Source of the DNA: Chelativorans sp. J32
GTDB taxonomy: Bacteria > Pseudomonadota > Alphaproteobacteria > Rhizobiales > Rhizobiaceae
Direction of reading: 5' to 3'
DNA: 64,000 nucleotides
NCBI RefSeq assembly: GCF_000518985.1
Contig: NZ_JAEQ01000017.1
Coordinates: 102-64,101, forward strand
Part shown: positions 1-9,702 of the stretch, piece by piece
How positions within the stretch are numbered: the first letter of the stretch is position 1
How the letters are laid out: each line of letters starts with the position of its first letter
Translations under genes and position numbers: made by a program
The notes under the pieces: model-generated
Told to the model about the DNA's origin: nothing
Databases searched by the model: none
The model's input: only the letters and a program-made list of their open reading frames with translations

Positions 1-1202
1 TAGGCCAGGACATCACCGAGCCGCTTGTTCTCGGTGATCGCCGCATGCGTCACCCGCTGGTCCTTGTCGAATACCCGGTAGGGCAGGGAATGGCCTTTCC
101 ACCGCACATCCAGCCGGCCGTCGGCATAGGCGTAGGTCTCGACATAGCGACCGACCAGCCCGCGCGTCACCTCGGTCTCCTCAAGCATGATCCGCTGGCG
201 CTCGAACGAAAACGTCAGCTGCGCACCGACGTAGCGCTGCTCGCGTTTGCACAGGATCTCCTTGAGCCGATCCGGGGCAAGATTCAGCGACCGGTGCAGG
301 TCATCAGGTCGGGCAGGGGTAATGGCAAACTGCCGGTTATAGCCCTCCATGAACCGAGGCAGGAAGGCGTTGCCGTCGTCCATGCCACAGATGCCCTCCA
401 GGCGCAGATCCTTAATCAAACGGTCCTGCAGCGTCCGGTTCATCCGCTCGACACGGCCCTTCGCCTGGCTCGAATTTGCACAAAGGATCTCAATGTTTAG
501 CTCTGAAAGCGCACGCCCGAACTGGGTCATGCCCTGGCCGCCCTTGGCGTCTTTCTTCGCCACCCGGAACACGGAATGCTTGTCGGAATAGAAGGCGACC
601 GGAGCACCATGATCTTTGAGATAAAGCTCCAGCGCCTCGAAATAGCTGAACGCACTTTCCGAGCGCACGAAACGCAACTGCATCAGCTTGCCCGTCGCAT
701 CATCGATGAACACCAGCAGCGAGCATGGATCACCGCGATCCTCGAACCAGCGGTGCTCCGATCCATCGATCTGCACCAGCTCGCCATAGGCCTCGCGTCG
801 CAATCGTGGCTGGTGGAAGGTGCGCCGCTGCTTGCGCGACAGCCAAAGTCCGGCCTCCGACATCCATTTGCGCAAGGTCTCGCGCGACACCCGCAAGCCA
901 TCGCGCTCGGCAAGCTTCTCTGCCGCTAGCGTCGGACCAAAGTCGGCATAGCGTTCGCGAACCAGCGTTACTGCATAATCCCGAACGCCGTCGCTGATCC
1001 GGTTGTTCGATGGCCGACCAATCGCCTTGTGCCGGATCGATGCGGCACCATCCGTCCGGATCCGCTCCAGCAGTCGACGCACCTGGCGCGTGCTTAACCC
1101 CAGAACATGAGCGGCCGTTACCAGCGTCATCCGACCATCGATGACCTTCGACAAAACCTCAATCCGCTGCAGATCACGCTCGCTCATCGCAATCAATCCC
1201 AT
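1..1202 (-). CDS. ISNCY family transposase, C-terminus missing
   Basis: DDE transposase that would cut and move the surrounding element. Translation from the ATG at 1202 stays open for 400 codons to the window edge. The N-terminus (about residues 1-110) is a helix-turn-helix DNA-binding region beginning MGLIAMSERDLQR. The catalytic core shows Asp in QIDGSEHRWFED, a second Asp in AFYSDKHSVFR and Glu in KGRVERMNRTLQD, the order expected of an rve-type DDE fold. Family members are about 450-470 residues, so some 50-70 residues are lost to the window edge rather than to mutation. No frameshift is seen, so the copy may be functional. Confidence 0.88.
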   Translation of the reverse strand, partial: MGLIAMSERDLQRIEVLSKVIDGRMTLVTAAHVLGLSTRQVRRLLERIRTDGAASIRHKAIGRPSNNRISDGVRDYAVTLVRERYADFGPTLAAEKLAERDGLRVSRETLRKWMSEAGLWLSRKQRRTFHQPRLRREAYGELVQIDGSEHRWFEDRGDPCSLLVFIDDATGKLMQLRFVRSESAFSYFEALELYLKDHGAPVAFYSDKHSVFRVAKKDAKGGQGMTQFGRALSELNIEILCANSSQAKGRVERMNRTLQDRLIKDLRLEGICGMDDGNAFLPRFMEGYNRQFAITPARPDDLHRSLNLAPDRLKEILCKREQRYVGAQLTFSFERQRIMLEETEVTRGLVGRYVETYAYADGRLDVRWKGHSLPYRVFDKDQRVTHAAITENKRLGDVLA

Positions 1203-1236
1203 CCGCAATCTCCCAGGTCATCTAAACCCGGGGAGA

Positions 1237-1278
1237 GTGACATTCTTACATTGCAGAAACAGGACACTTTAACTTTGC
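1237..1278. repeat. Two imperfect 18-base repeats at the IS end
   Basis: GTGACATTCTTACATTGC (1237-1254) and AGGACACTTTAACTTTGC (1261-1278) match at 12 of 18 positions in the same orientation. They lie between the transposase start and the element end, where transposase binding sites would be expected. The role is inferred from position. Confidence 0.55.
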
Positions 1279-1353
1279 GGCTACAATATCTGATCGCATA
1301 AGATAGATTATGGAACTCACCTACGACCCTACATGGATTGTGGCGGTCGCGTA

Positions 1354-1824
1354 TCAGGAACTGATATCGGCCACATCTGCGCCGGCTGCAGCGATCAGCG
1401 CTTTCGGTTCTGCGGCGAAAACCGCGTCATGGGCACCCGCCGCCGCCCAGACCAGCTCGAACCGCAACAGCGTTTCGTCGGCATAACGGCGAACGCTGTC
1501 CGGCTGGCCGAGCGGCGAAACGCCGCCGATAGCAAATCCCGTCTCTTCACGCACGACACGCGGATCAGCGCGTTCCAAGTCTTCACCTGCGAGCTTGCCG
1601 GCCTTCGTGACATCGAGCTTGCGGCTGCCAGAGATCAGGAACAGGTAGAGCCGGCCCGACTCCTTGCCCGCAAATATCAGGGACTTCACGATCTGATCGA
1701 CTTCGCAGCCGCACTGGTTCGCTGCTTCCTCAGCGGTGCGGGTCGATTCTCCCATCCGCTTGATTTCGACGGCAAGGCCGGCTTGAGCGGCTGCCGCCGC
1801 GACGCGCTCGATGCTTTTAGACAC
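1354..1824 (-). CDS. YbaK/EbsC-type aminoacyl-tRNA deacylase
   Basis: Probable trans-editing enzyme that hydrolyses mischarged aminoacyl-tRNA in the cytoplasm (YbaK/ProX fold). The protein is 156 residues, the usual length for a stand-alone domain. The conserved lysine is in the VDQIVKSLIF stretch near residue 45, and the Gly-rich loop FAIGGVSPLG lies near residue 100. A TTG codon 21 bases upstream would also be in frame, but the GTG at 1824 is preceded at the right distance by AAGGGGG, so it was preferred. It follows the MBL hydrolase gene closely and is probably the last gene of the minus-strand run. Substrate (Cys-tRNA-Pro or Ala-tRNA-Pro) cannot be told from sequence alone. Confidence 0.82.
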   Translation of the reverse strand: MSKSIERVAAAAAQAGLAVEIKRMGESTRTAEEAANQCGCEVDQIVKSLIFAGKESGRLYLFLISGSRKLDVTKAGKLAGEDLERADPRVVREETGFAIGGVSPLGQPDSVRRYADETLLRFELVWAAAGAHDAVFAAEPKALIAAAGADVADISS

Positions 1825-1841
1825 TGGATCCCCCTTATTAT

Positions 1842-2660
1842 TCAATAGTCTGCTGCTTCAACTTCAATCACCATGCCATCATAGGCTGGATCGACATTAT
1901 CAGGAGTTTCCCGCTGCACTGCTTCGTAGTCGAGCGGCGTGTGCATATGGGTGAGAACGGCGCGTTCAGGCTTCAGTCGCTCGATCCACTCCAGTGCTTC
2001 GCCGAGCGAGAAATGGCTTGGATGCGGCCTGTATTGCAGCGCGTCGATCACTAGAAGTTTGAGACTCTGCAAGAGCGGCGGCGTCTCTGGAGGAAAGCTG
2101 CTCACATCGGAGCAATAGGCAATGTCACCCACACGGAAACCGAGCGATCGGATATCACCATGGATCTGCGGGAGTGGCGTGAATGTAAGTGGTCCGCCTT
2201 CGCCGGTGATGGTGAATGGCCGGTCGTGGTCGATACGATGCGGCAGCACAATGGGCGGATAATTGCTGCCCTGCGGGGTCTCGAAGCAGTAGCGGAAGGC
2301 TTCCTTCAGCCTCACCAAAGTCTGTTCATCCGCATAAATGTCCATCAGGCGGCGCTGCGCGAGCACATAGCTGCGCAGGTCGTCGATGCCGTGGATGTGG
2401 TCCGCATGCGGATGCGTATAGACCACCGCATCCAGGGTCGTCGCCGCCGCCGAGATCATCTGCGTGCGGAAATCGGGACCGGTATCAATAGCCACGCGCG
2501 TGGTGCGGCCGTCAGGTTTTATCCGCTCGATCAGGGCCGCGGCGCGCAACCGGTGATTCTTGGGGTTATTCGGGTCGCAGGCACCCCAGTCGCCGACGAG
2601 ACGCGGCACTCCGGGCGAAGAGCCGCATCCGAGGATCGTCAGCCGTATGCGATCGCCCAT
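1842..2660 (-). CDS. MBL-fold metallo-hydrolase (PhnP-like)
   Basis: Metal-dependent hydrolase of the metallo-beta-lactamase fold, 272 residues. The metal-binding signature is THPHADHIHGID (around residue 83), with further ligands in the PQIHGDIRSLGF region, the Asp of YCSDVSSF and the late LTHMHTPLDY histidines. The start ILGCGSSPGVPR resembles the PhnP / cyclic phosphodiesterase group, but nothing in the window ties it to phosphonate use. The ATG at 2660 abuts the stop of tatD (2661). The order metG-tatD-MBL is common in Hyphomicrobiales, and here the three genes are back to back, so they are probably co-transcribed. The substrate is unknown. Confidence 0.85.
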   Translation of the reverse strand: MGDRIRLTILGCGSSPGVPRLVGDWGACDPNNPKNHRLRAAALIERIKPDGRTTRVAIDTGPDFRTQMISAAATTLDAVVYTHPHADHIHGIDDLRSYVLAQRRLMDIYADEQTLVRLKEAFRYCFETPQGSNYPPIVLPHRIDHDRPFTITGEGGPLTFTPLPQIHGDIRSLGFRVGDIAYCSDVSSFPPETPPLLQSLKLLVIDALQYRPHPSHFSLGEALEWIERLKPERAVLTHMHTPLDYEAVQRETPDNVDPAYDGMVIEVEAADY

Positions 2661-3455
2661 TCACGCCCTCTCCCGCGGACGGCGCGGAACTTTCGTGAAG
2701 AGACGGAAGAAATTCTCCGTGGTAAGCCTCCCTGTCTCCTCGACCGAAAGCCCGATGGTCTCCGCGAGCACTGCTGCCGTATGCGCCACGAATGCCGGCT
2801 CGTTGCGCTTGCCGCGATACGGCACCGGCGCGAGATAGGGCGCATCGGTCTCAACCAGAAGCCTCTCCCGAGGCACAAAGGCAGCTATGTCGCGCAGCGC
2901 ATCGGAATTCTTGAAGGTCAGGATTCCCGAGAACGAAATATAGCCGCCAAGCTCCACGCCAACCCGGGCGAGCGCCGGACCGGAAGAAAAACAGTGGAGG
3001 ATGAAGGGAAAGGCGCCCTTCTCGGTTTCCTCACGCAGGATCGTTGCAACATCGTCGTCCGCATCCCTCGCATGAATAATGAGAGGCAGCCCTGTCTCTC
3101 GGGCGGCTTCGATATGCGTGCGAAAGCCTTTGGCCTGCGCGGCGCGTGGGGAATGGTCGTAAAAGTAATCAAGGCCCGCCTCCCCGATCCCGACAACCTT
3201 GGGGTGTTCGGCAAGCCTGATCAGGTCGGCAGCCGTGATGTCGCTCTCCTCAGCCGCATTGTGTGGGTGAGTGCCGACCGTGCAGTAGACATTATCGTAC
3301 TGCTCCGCGATCAAGCGAACAGAATCGAATTTTCTGACACGGGTGGAGATGGTCACCATCAGCTCCACCCCTGCTTCGCCGGCGCGGGCGATGACTTCGT
3401 CGCGCTCCGCCTCGAAGTCCGGAAAGTCGAGGTGGCAGTGGCTGTCGACCAGCAT
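2661..3455 (-). CDS. tatD: TatD family metal-dependent deoxyribonuclease
   Basis: Cytosolic metal-dependent nuclease of the amidohydrolase superfamily, linked in other bacteria to 3'-5' exonuclease activity and DNA repair. At 264 residues it has family length. The metal-binding motif VDSHCHLDF opens the protein, GIGEAGLDYFYD carries the bridging Glu, PLIIHARDADDD and FILHCFSSG carry histidines, and VETDAPYLAP near the end carries the catalytic Asp. The start at 3455 directly abuts the metG stop (3456) and the stop abuts the MBL gene start, so metG, tatD and the MBL gene are translationally close-packed. Confidence 0.93.
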   Translation of the reverse strand: MLVDSHCHLDFPDFEAERDEVIARAGEAGVELMVTISTRVRKFDSVRLIAEQYDNVYCTVGTHPHNAAEESDITAADLIRLAEHPKVVGIGEAGLDYFYDHSPRAAQAKGFRTHIEAARETGLPLIIHARDADDDVATILREETEKGAFPFILHCFSSGPALARVGVELGGYISFSGILTFKNSDALRDIAAFVPRERLLVETDAPYLAPVPYRGKRNEPAFVAHTAAVLAETIGLSVEETGRLTTENFFRLFTKVPRRPRERA

Positions 3456-5009
3456 TCAGGCCCCCTGCCCTTCCTGCTCGATATAGCGTGGGAAAACAGG
3501 CTGAGGCGTCGGAAGCGGAGTTCCCGGCACAAGCATTCCGGCTTCGCTCAGATCGGCAAAGCGCCGGCGATCCTGCGGCACCGAAAGCAGGTCCAGAAGT
3601 TTCTCCGCTGAACCCGGAATATAAGGCTGGCAGAGGATCGCGACGCGCCGCAACACCTCAGCGGTGGTGAAAAGCACGGTCTCCATGCGAGCCGGGTCCG
3701 TCTTCCTCAGCGCCCAAGGCTCTTGGGCGGCAAAATAGCGATTTGCTTCCGCAACCACCTCGAAAATCGCCGCCAGAGCGGAGTGGATCGCCTGCCTGCT
3801 CATCGCTTCCCGCGCGCTGGCGAGCGCCGCGTGGGCCTGATCGAGAATGGCCTCGTCGGCCGACGAGAACTCCCCTTTCGCCGGCACGACGCCTCCGCAA
3901 TTCTTGGCAATCATCGAGAGAGAACGCTGGGCCAGATTGCCGAGATCATTTGCGAGATCGGCATTGGTGCGATTGACGATTGCCTCGTGGCTGTAGCTGC
4001 CATCCTGGCCGAACGGGACCTCGCGCAGGAAGAAGTAGCGGACCTGGTCGAGGCCGTAATGATCCACGAGCGCGAAGGGGTCGATGACATTGCCGACCGA
4101 CTTCGACATCTTCTCCCCGCGGTTGAAAAGGAAACCATGGCCGAACACGCGTTTTGGCAGGGGAATGCCGGCAGACATCAGGAATGCAGGCCAATAAATG
4201 GCATGGAAGCGGATGATGTCCTTTCCGATCACATGAGCGTCGGCTGGCCAATAGCGCCAGCGGTCGGTGTTTTCATCCGGGTAGCCGAGGGCGGTGATGT
4301 AGTTGGTGAGCGCGTCCACCCATACATACATCACATGCTTCTCGTCGCCCGGTACGGGAACGCCCCAGTCGAATGTGGTGCGGGAGATGGAAAGGTCCCG
4401 CAGCCCGGAACGGACGAAGCTGACGATCTCGTTGCGACGCTCGGCTGGCCCGATGAATTCCGGGTTGTCCTCGTAAAGCTTGAGAAGACGGTCCTGGTAG
4501 GCGGATAAGCGGAAGAAATAGCTTTCTTCCTCCACCCATTCGACCGGTGTGCCCTGGGGCCCATAGCGGACGCCGTCTTCACCAACCCGGGTCTCGTCCT
4601 CGCCGTAATAGGCTTCGTCGCGCACGGAATACCAGCCGGAATAGCTGCTGAGGTAAATGTCGCCTTTTTCCGCCATGGCTTTCCAAATGGCCTGGGAGGC
4701 TAGATGGTGGCGCTCCTCGGTGGTGCGGATGAAATCGTCGTTGGAGGCGTTCAGCACCTTTGCCATCCGCTGGAATTCCGGCGCATTGCGGTCAGCGAGT
4801 TCGCGCGCGCTGATGCCTTCCTTGCGTGCGGTCTGCAGCATCTTGATGCCGTGCTCGTCCGTGCCCGTCAGGAACATCACGTCCTTGCCATCGCACCGCT
4901 GGAAGCGCGCCAGTGCATCCGTTGCGATAAGCTCATAGGCATGGCCAATATGCGGGCGCCCATTCGGGTAGGAAATGGCCGTGGTGATATAGAAAGTTTC
5001 GCGCGTCAT
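3456..5009 (-). CDS. metG: Methionyl-tRNA synthetase
   Basis: Class I aminoacyl-tRNA synthetase that charges tRNA-Met in the cytoplasm. The HIGH signature is [12 protein letters not shown] at about residue 16, and the KMSKS signature is in [15 protein letters not shown] near residue 300. The 517-residue length fits the short MetG form without the C-terminal EMAP/dimerisation domain that E. coli MetG carries. The anticodon-binding helical domain follows KMSKS, with [15 protein letters not shown] near the end. It lies 76 bases downstream of holB in the same direction and is followed with no gap by tatD. Confidence 0.97.
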   Translation of the reverse strand: MTRETFYITTAISYPNGRPHIGHAYELIATDALARFQRCDGKDVMFLTGTDEHGIKMLQTARKEGISARELADRNAPEFQRMAKVLNASNDDFIRTTEERHHLASQAIWKAMAEKGDIYLSSYSGWYSVRDEAYYGEDETRVGEDGVRYGPQGTPVEWVEEESYFFRLSAYQDRLLKLYEDNPEFIGPAERRNEIVSFVRSGLRDLSISRTTFDWGVPVPGDEKHVMYVWVDALTNYITALGYPDENTDRWRYWPADAHVIGKDIIRFHAIYWPAFLMSAGIPLPKRVFGHGFLFNRGEKMSKSVGNVIDPFALVDHYGLDQVRYFFLREVPFGQDGSYSHEAIVNRTNADLANDLGNLAQRSLSMIAKNCGGVVPAKGEFSSADEAILDQAHAALASAREAMSRQAIHSALAAIFEVVAEANRYFAAQEPWALRKTDPARMETVLFTTAEVLRRVAILCQPYIPGSAEKLLDLLSVPQDRRRFADLSEAGMLVPGTPLPTPQPVFPRYIEQEGQGA

Positions 5010-5085
5010 CAGGAGAATGCTCTAGTCGATATTTGGCTTGCGCCCAGATAGCGCATCGTGGCGCGGATTGCCATGCTTTGGGCGC

Positions 5086-6150
5086 TTAACTTGGGACAAG
5101 CTCGTGCATCGCTCGGTGCAGCCTGTTCAGAGACATCACCACATGCTGTTTCCGATCCAGGTTGAAGATCTCGACCTGGCGGACCGTTTCGGCGGTTTCT
5201 CCCCAGAGGACCGCAAAACGCTCGGCCTGGCTCACAGCTCCTGCTGATACAGCCCTTGATGCGGCATCGGCCAGGCGATCGAGCAGGGCGCGGTTGAAAA
5301 GAGCAAACTGCACCTGGCGTTCGCGTCCGCTAGCGGCTTCGGCCAGTTTGTGAGCTTCGGCGACGTCGAACCGCCGCTGCCCGAGAATGCGCTCGATCAC
5401 CTGCTCGATTTCGAGGCCGCCGAATTCGGTAAGCAGGATTGCATCGCGGGCACTCCCACCCGCCCTATCGAGGAGCAGGCGCCGCTCATCGCTTCCTTCC
5501 GGCAGATTTGCGCCGAGGCCTTGAAGCAGTTCCTCCAGAGAATCGGAGGGAAGCGGATCCAGTTTGTAGACCTGGCAACGGGAGCGGATCGTGGGAAGGA
5601 GACGACCCAGAGAATGCGCGATCAGGATGAAGATGGTGCGCGGCGGTGGCTCCTCCAGATTCTTAAGAAGAGCATTTGCCGCATTGGTGTTCATGTCGTC
5701 GGCCGGGTCGACGATCACGACGCGATAACCGCCATCGGGCGGCGTAAGGGAGAGAAAGCGGCTGACGCGGCGGATCTCGTCGACTGTGATGACGGTCTTG
5801 AACTTCTTGTCCCGCTCGACATAAGGGCGTGTCAGGTGGAGAAGGCCTGGGTGAGCCCCCTGCGCAACCAAACGGAAGGCCTGTGCATCGGGATCGATTT
5901 CGGAAAGCGCTGGAGGCGCCGACCGGTGGTCGGGATTGACGAAAACATGATAGGCCAGGTGAAAGGCAAGCGTGGCTTTGCCGATCCCCTGCCTGCCCGC
6001 GAACAAAAGCGCATGGTGCAGCTTCCCTGACCGGTAGGCGCCCGCGAGCATGGCGCGTGCGTTCAGATGGCCGAACAGAGACGGGTTTTCTGCCGGTTCC
6101 GGTATTTCCGGCAGACTGTCGTACTGCTCGGGCGCGCGGCGTTCAAACAC
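5086..6150 (-). CDS. holB: DNA polymerase III subunit delta'
   Basis: Clamp-loader subunit that helps place the beta clamp on DNA. The chosen GTG start (6150) overlaps the tmk stop in GTGTTTGA and gives 354 residues; a longer frame upstream only reads through tmk. The AAA+ nucleotide-binding loop is [10 protein letters not shown] (about residue 60), and the later core contains [26 protein letters not shown], which includes the sensor/Walker B region of delta'. [17 protein letters not shown], with its SRC motif, is typical of clamp loaders. Coupling to tmk is a widespread arrangement. Confidence 0.94.
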   Translation of the reverse strand: MFERRAPEQYDSLPEIPEPAENPSLFGHLNARAMLAGAYRSGKLHHALLFAGRQGIGKATLAFHLAYHVFVNPDHRSAPPALSEIDPDAQAFRLVAQGAHPGLLHLTRPYVERDKKFKTVITVDEIRRVSRFLSLTPPDGGYRVVIVDPADDMNTNAANALLKNLEEPPPRTIFILIAHSLGRLLPTIRSRCQVYKLDPLPSDSLEELLQGLGANLPEGSDERRLLLDRAGGSARDAILLTEFGGLEIEQVIERILGQRRFDVAEAHKLAEAASGRERQVQFALFNRALLDRLADAASRAVSAGAVSQAERFAVLWGETAETVRQVEIFNLDRKQHVVMSLNRLHRAMHELVPS

Positions 6151-6847
6151 TGTCCGTTTCCCCAATCTTTTCCGCAGGTACCTCCCACAAGCTTTTCTTA
6201 ACGGCCTCGGCCACAGCTGCCGAGACCTCTTCTTCCGATCCGGACGCGTCGATGACAATGCACCGCCACGGCTCTCTCGCGGCGATGTCGAGAAACGCCT
6301 CACGACGGCGCCTGTGAACGTGCAGGGTTTCTTTTTCAAATCGGTCTGCAGTCCCCTGCCCTCGGCGCTCTGTGGCTCGGCGCAGCCCCTCCTCGGGATC
6401 GATATCGAGGATGATCGTAAGATCGGGCATGACCCCGTTGATGGTCACCCGCTCCAGGGCCGCCATGAAGTCCGGTTCGAGGCCCCCCGTGACCCCTTGA
6501 TACACCCGCGAGGAATCGATGAACCGGTCGCAAAGCACGATGGCGCCCCGCTTGATCGCCGGGCGGATGACCTGCTCCACATGATCGGACCTTGCTGCCG
6601 CGAAGAGGATCGCTTCGAGCGAAGGGCCGAACGGTTCCGCCGCACCGGTCAGGAGCACATGCCGGATGGCCTCCGCGCCGGGCGAACCGCCAGGCTCGCG
6701 GGTTGTCACAACCTCATGTCCTTCGGACCGCAGCCGCTCAGCCAACAAGCGGATCTGCGTGGATTTCCCGGCGCCCTCGCCTCCTTCGAATGTAATGAAA
6801 AAACCTCGGGGCACCATTTCCTCGTTGCGCGCTTGCTTCGGGCGCAT
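6143..6847 (-). CDS. tmk: Thymidylate kinase
   Basis: Phosphorylates dTMP to dTDP for DNA synthesis. The P-loop is [12 protein letters not shown] (about residues 19-30), the DR(Y/F) motif is [14 protein letters not shown], and the lid region [17 protein letters not shown] follows. The 234-residue frame starts at 6847. An internal ATG at 6817 ([10 protein letters not shown]) is the start most relatives would align with and has GAGGAA very close upstream, so the first 10 residues are uncertain. The 3' end overlaps holB by 8 bases. Confidence 0.95.
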   Translation of the reverse strand: MRPKQARNEEMVPRGFFITFEGGEGAGKSTQIRLLAERLRSEGHEVVTTREPGGSPGAEAIRHVLLTGAAEPFGPSLEAILFAAARSDHVEQVIRPAIKRGAIVLCDRFIDSSRVYQGVTGGLEPDFMAALERVTINGVMPDLTIILDIDPEEGLRRATERRGQGTADRFEKETLHVHRRRREAFLDIAAREPWRCIVIDASGSEEEVSAAVAEAVKKSLWEVPAEKIGETDSV

Positions 6848-6887
6848 TCTTCATAATCATCCAATGTGCGAAGGTCCAATGCGGAAG

Positions 6888-8033
6888 CTATCGCATCCAT
6901 CCGACGAGGAGCTCTTCGACCGCGCCTAGCGCCCTCTGTCGCAGGCTTCCCTCATCAACGGATTCGGCGGCATAAAGCTGCGTCTCCTGGCTCAACTTCT
7001 CATCGATCCAGATCTGCAGCGTGCCGATGGCCATTCCCTCATCGATGGGAGCGGCAACCGGCCCGTTATAAACGATGCGCGCTGAATAGCGCTGGCTATC
7101 GCCAGTCGGCAGAAGCGCGGATAGAGGACCGGAAGTGCGAAGGGCCACGCTGCCCCTGGCGCCGCCATAGACGCTGGCTTCACCAACGATCTCCCCGGCC
7201 CGGAAGAGTTGGCGCTTACTAAAAGCACTGAAACCCCATTCGAGCAGCTTGCGTGCCTCCTCGGGGCGTTCTTTCTCTTCGGGAATGCCGGCCAGGACGG
7301 CGAAAAGACGCCTCCCCGCGCGCTCCATGGAGGCCGCTATCGCGTAACCATGCCCCTCGGTGAAGCCAAGCGCCAAGCCATCAGCACCGATCCCAAGGCG
7401 CAACACGCGGTTGCGCTGGCGGATGCGGTTCCATTCGAAATCCTCTTGGCCAAAATAATGGTAATATTTCGGGTATCTCCGCCAAAGATGCTGCGAAAGG
7501 AGGGCTACCTCGCGCGCGGTGATTTGTTGGCCCTCTGCCGGCAAACCCGTCGGGTTCACGAAGGTGGATTTGGAAAGTCCCAGCTCTCGCGCTCTTTGCG
7601 TCATCAAGCGAGCAAAAGCCTCCTCCGAACCAGCCATGCCCTCAGCAAGGATGATGCAACCGTCATTGGCTTGCTGCACGATGATACCCTGCATGAGCGC
7701 CTCAACGGGCACCGACGATTTTACCGCCGCAAACATGGTCGCCGTTCCCGACGGAGCTCCGCCGGTCCGCCATGCATGTTCGCTCACCGGCAATTCTTGT
7801 TGAAGAGAAAGCTGACCTGTCTCGAGCGCTCTGAAGAGAAGCTCCGCTGTCATGAGCTTTGCGAGGGAAGCGGGCGGAAAAAGCTCGTCGGCATTCTTTG
7901 AATAAAGAATCGCGTTGGTGTCCGCGTCGAGCAGAAAGGCTTGGGCCGCCTTCGTTTCGAAACCCTGGGCCCGTGCAGGAAATGTCGGCGCCAGGGCTGC
8001 GAGCAATATGCAGATGGCGACCAGCCTCACCAT
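6888..8033 (-). CDS. PBP5-like D-alanyl-D-alanine carboxypeptidase family protein with altered active site
   Basis: Exported penicillin-binding protein of the DacA/DacF (S11) family, which normally trims pentapeptide stems in peptidoglycan. The ATG at 8033 gives 381 residues and places a signal peptide (MVRLVAICILLAALAPTFPARA) at the very start. An ATG at 8099 would add 22 residues. The SxxK motif is intact (ASLAKL, Ser56/Lys59). The SxN motif reads Gln-Ala-Asn (VQQANDG, about 121-123) and the KTG motif reads Ala-Leu-Gly (GLALGFTEG, about 221-223). A C-terminal PBP5-type beta domain and a possible amphipathic anchor helix are present. Loss of two of three catalytic motifs suggests weak or no carboxypeptidase activity. 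It lies between rlpA and tmk. Confidence 0.85.
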   Translation of the reverse strand: MVRLVAICILLAALAPTFPARAQGFETKAAQAFLLDADTNAILYSKNADELFPPASLAKLMTAELLFRALETGQLSLQQELPVSEHAWRTGGAPSGTATMFAAVKSSVPVEALMQGIIVQQANDGCIILAEGMAGSEEAFARLMTQRARELGLSKSTFVNPTGLPAEGQQITAREVALLSQHLWRRYPKYYHYFGQEDFEWNRIRQRNRVLRLGIGADGLALGFTEGHGYAIAASMERAGRRLFAVLAGIPEEKERPEEARKLLEWGFSAFSKRQLFRAGEIVGEASVYGGARGSVALRTSGPLSALLPTGDSQRYSARIVYNGPVAAPIDEGMAIGTLQIWIDEKLSQETQLYAAESVDEGSLRQRALGAVEELLVGWMR

Positions 8034-8135
8034 GAGAACCCTGTTTCCTGGTAACTTTTTCAATAACATGCAGACGCTAGGCGGGCTGTTCAAGCCCACC
8101 CGGCGTTTGTGTGTGTTTTTCGGTTCAGAATCTCT

Positions 8136-9338
8136 TTAATCGCGGACTGCGAAAGCGTCTGCGGCACCAGCTGCCCAGGCCGCCTGAAGCATATCGTCCA
8201 GTCCCGCATGACCATCGGGCACCAGGGAAACAACATAGACCGGCCCCTCCGGGCTCACCTGTCGCTCGATCAGGATTTTTCCGAGCGATGCGAGAGGTTG
8301 CATGATACGCTCGGCTTCGGTCTGTGAACTCCAGGTGCCGAGATTGACGTAGGGACCGTTGATCTTCTGAGGCGCGTCCACGTTCCTCGCGGACCACCAA
8401 TCGGCAATCGCCCGCTCATCAAGCTCTGTATTCAGTACTGAATCAAAGGCTTGGGAGGCAGAGCTCACGCGCTGGCTTGCATAGGAAAGGAGCGCGACAT
8501 CAATATCGTTTCCTGGGACGGGCGCCGCTGTGGGCCGGTCGGGCACAAGTGGCCCCACTGCGGGTAGCGCGACAGTGCCGCCGGTTTCCGCAAGTCCGGG
8601 CTGGCTTGCGAAGGCCAAGGTGGCAGCCGGTACTGGCTGTGTTGGTGTAGGGCCAGCCATGGCCACCATCACGCCGGTCGGGAGACCGTCCGAGGGATCG
8701 GGTGCTGCGCCCCCGGGACGGTAGGAAGCCAGGAGAAACGAATCGTCCCGCCCCTCCAGCGGTGCAGGGCCGACATATTCAACGCGCACCTGGGCCACGC
8801 CCGAATGCGTATAATCGAGCAATTCGGCCGCCCGCTTCGATAGGTCGATAACACGCCCTTTCTCGAAGGGGCCTCGATCATTCACACGGACGACAACGGA
8901 GCTGCCGTTTTCCAGATTGGTAACACGCGCATAGCTCGGCAGCGGCATGGTTGGATGCGCCGCCGTCAGATGCGTCATATCGTATACTTCGCCATTTGCC
9001 GTTAGCCGGCCATGAAACGCGTCTCCGTACCAGGAGGCCGCACCCTCGGCCTTGTAATCGGGATCTTCCTTCGGACGATACCAACGGCCTTTGATCTGGT
9101 ATGGCTTGCCGACCTGATAGCGTCCGCCGCCTCTTGGCAGCTTGGAAGCGCCGTAAGCGACCCGCGGACTTGCCTTCACCCCGTATTTTGATTCGGCGAA
9201 ATACTCTTTGGATCTCTTGACGGACGCTTCCTGAACGGTGCTTCCGCAGCCGGCCAGCAAAACCGAAAGCGCGGCAATGCCGGCGAAAGCGAGATAGGAG
9301 TTCTTCCGGTTTCCCCTCGAACGAGGTTCAGCAATCAC
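8136..9338 (-). CDS. rlpA: RlpA-like septal/polar lipoprotein with DPBB and SPOR domains
   Basis: Predicted outer-membrane lipoprotein. RlpA proteins act as lytic transglycosylases on denuded glycan or as septal structural factors. A GTG at 9338 preceded by GGGGA gives 400 residues and a clean lipoprotein signal, with lipobox LLAGC near residue 31. A longer upstream frame would bury that signal. The double-psi beta-barrel spans about residues 90-190 ([20 protein letters not shown], then [20 protein letters not shown]). A Pro/Ala-rich linker follows, and a C-terminal SPOR domain ([18 protein letters not shown] to the end) binds denuded peptidoglycan. It is followed by the carboxypeptidase-like gene, which fits a shared role in cell-wall remodelling. 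Confidence 0.92.
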   Translation of the reverse strand: MIAEPRSRGNRKNSYLAFAGIAALSVLLAGCGSTVQEASVKRSKEYFAESKYGVKASPRVAYGASKLPRGGGRYQVGKPYQIKGRWYRPKEDPDYKAEGAASWYGDAFHGRLTANGEVYDMTHLTAAHPTMPLPSYARVTNLENGSSVVVRVNDRGPFEKGRVIDLSKRAAELLDYTHSGVAQVRVEYVGPAPLEGRDDSFLLASYRPGGAAPDPSDGLPTGVMVAMAGPTPTQPVPAATLAFASQPGLAETGGTVALPAVGPLVPDRPTAAPVPGNDIDVALLSYASQRVSSASQAFDSVLNTELDERAIADWWSARNVDAPQKINGPYVNLGTWSSQTEAERIMQPLASLGKILIERQVSPEGPVYVVSLVPDGHAGLDDMLQAAWAAGAADAFAVRD

Positions 9339-9702
9339 CTGGTATTTTCCCCAAATGCAATCTTTCAAAAGATGCCCCTTCGATTGCACGCATGACCCAT
9401 GTTGGCTGGTCCCTCTCATGCGCACGAAATCGTTATAAGGATCTGAATCAACTATGGCAGTAAATTGGCAAAAATAAGTGTTACATATGATGAACGGTTT
9501 CGGGACGCGGGCCGGGCTATCTGCGCATAGCCTCATCGTTATGGAGCGGCTCACGGCGGAGCGGAAGACTTTCCGTGCCGCCGCTACTCCTCTTTGATGA
9601 GTTGGACGACAGGGACTATTTTCTATTGCTGCAGCTTTCGTGGGGCCTGTGCGAGGTATATACTTGATCTTCGAGGTTATGAGGAATCGGGAGGAAAGAA
9701 AG
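9339..9702. other. 364-base divergent intergenic region
   Basis: Separates the divergently read rlpA and the small membrane protein gene, so it must hold both promoters, though no confident -35/-10 pair can be named. It contains a near-perfect GC-rich hairpin at 9554-9583 (CGGCGG and GGAA arms, GACT loop) with no T-run after it. No credible gene is seen. Confidence 0.6.

Larger units (their letters stand above)
1..1285 (-). mobile_element. ISNCY-type insertion sequence, right part only (cut by window edge)
   Basis: A DDE-transposase reading frame runs leftward off the window, and its upstream non-coding end lies at about 1203-1285. This end carries two imperfect copies of an 18-base motif (1237-1254 and 1261-1278), a pattern seen in the ends of ISNCY-type elements. 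The outer boundary at about 1285 is estimated from where the IS-like motif stops. The other end and any target duplication lie outside the window. The flanking gene (YbaK-like) ends at 1354 and is intact, so insertion was intergenic on this side. Confidence 0.8.

Noticed and set aside
2160-3611. Long plus-strand open frame of 483 codons
   Set aside because: It lies antisense to the MBL, tatD and metG genes, all with clear motifs. Composition is that of a high-GC shadow frame.
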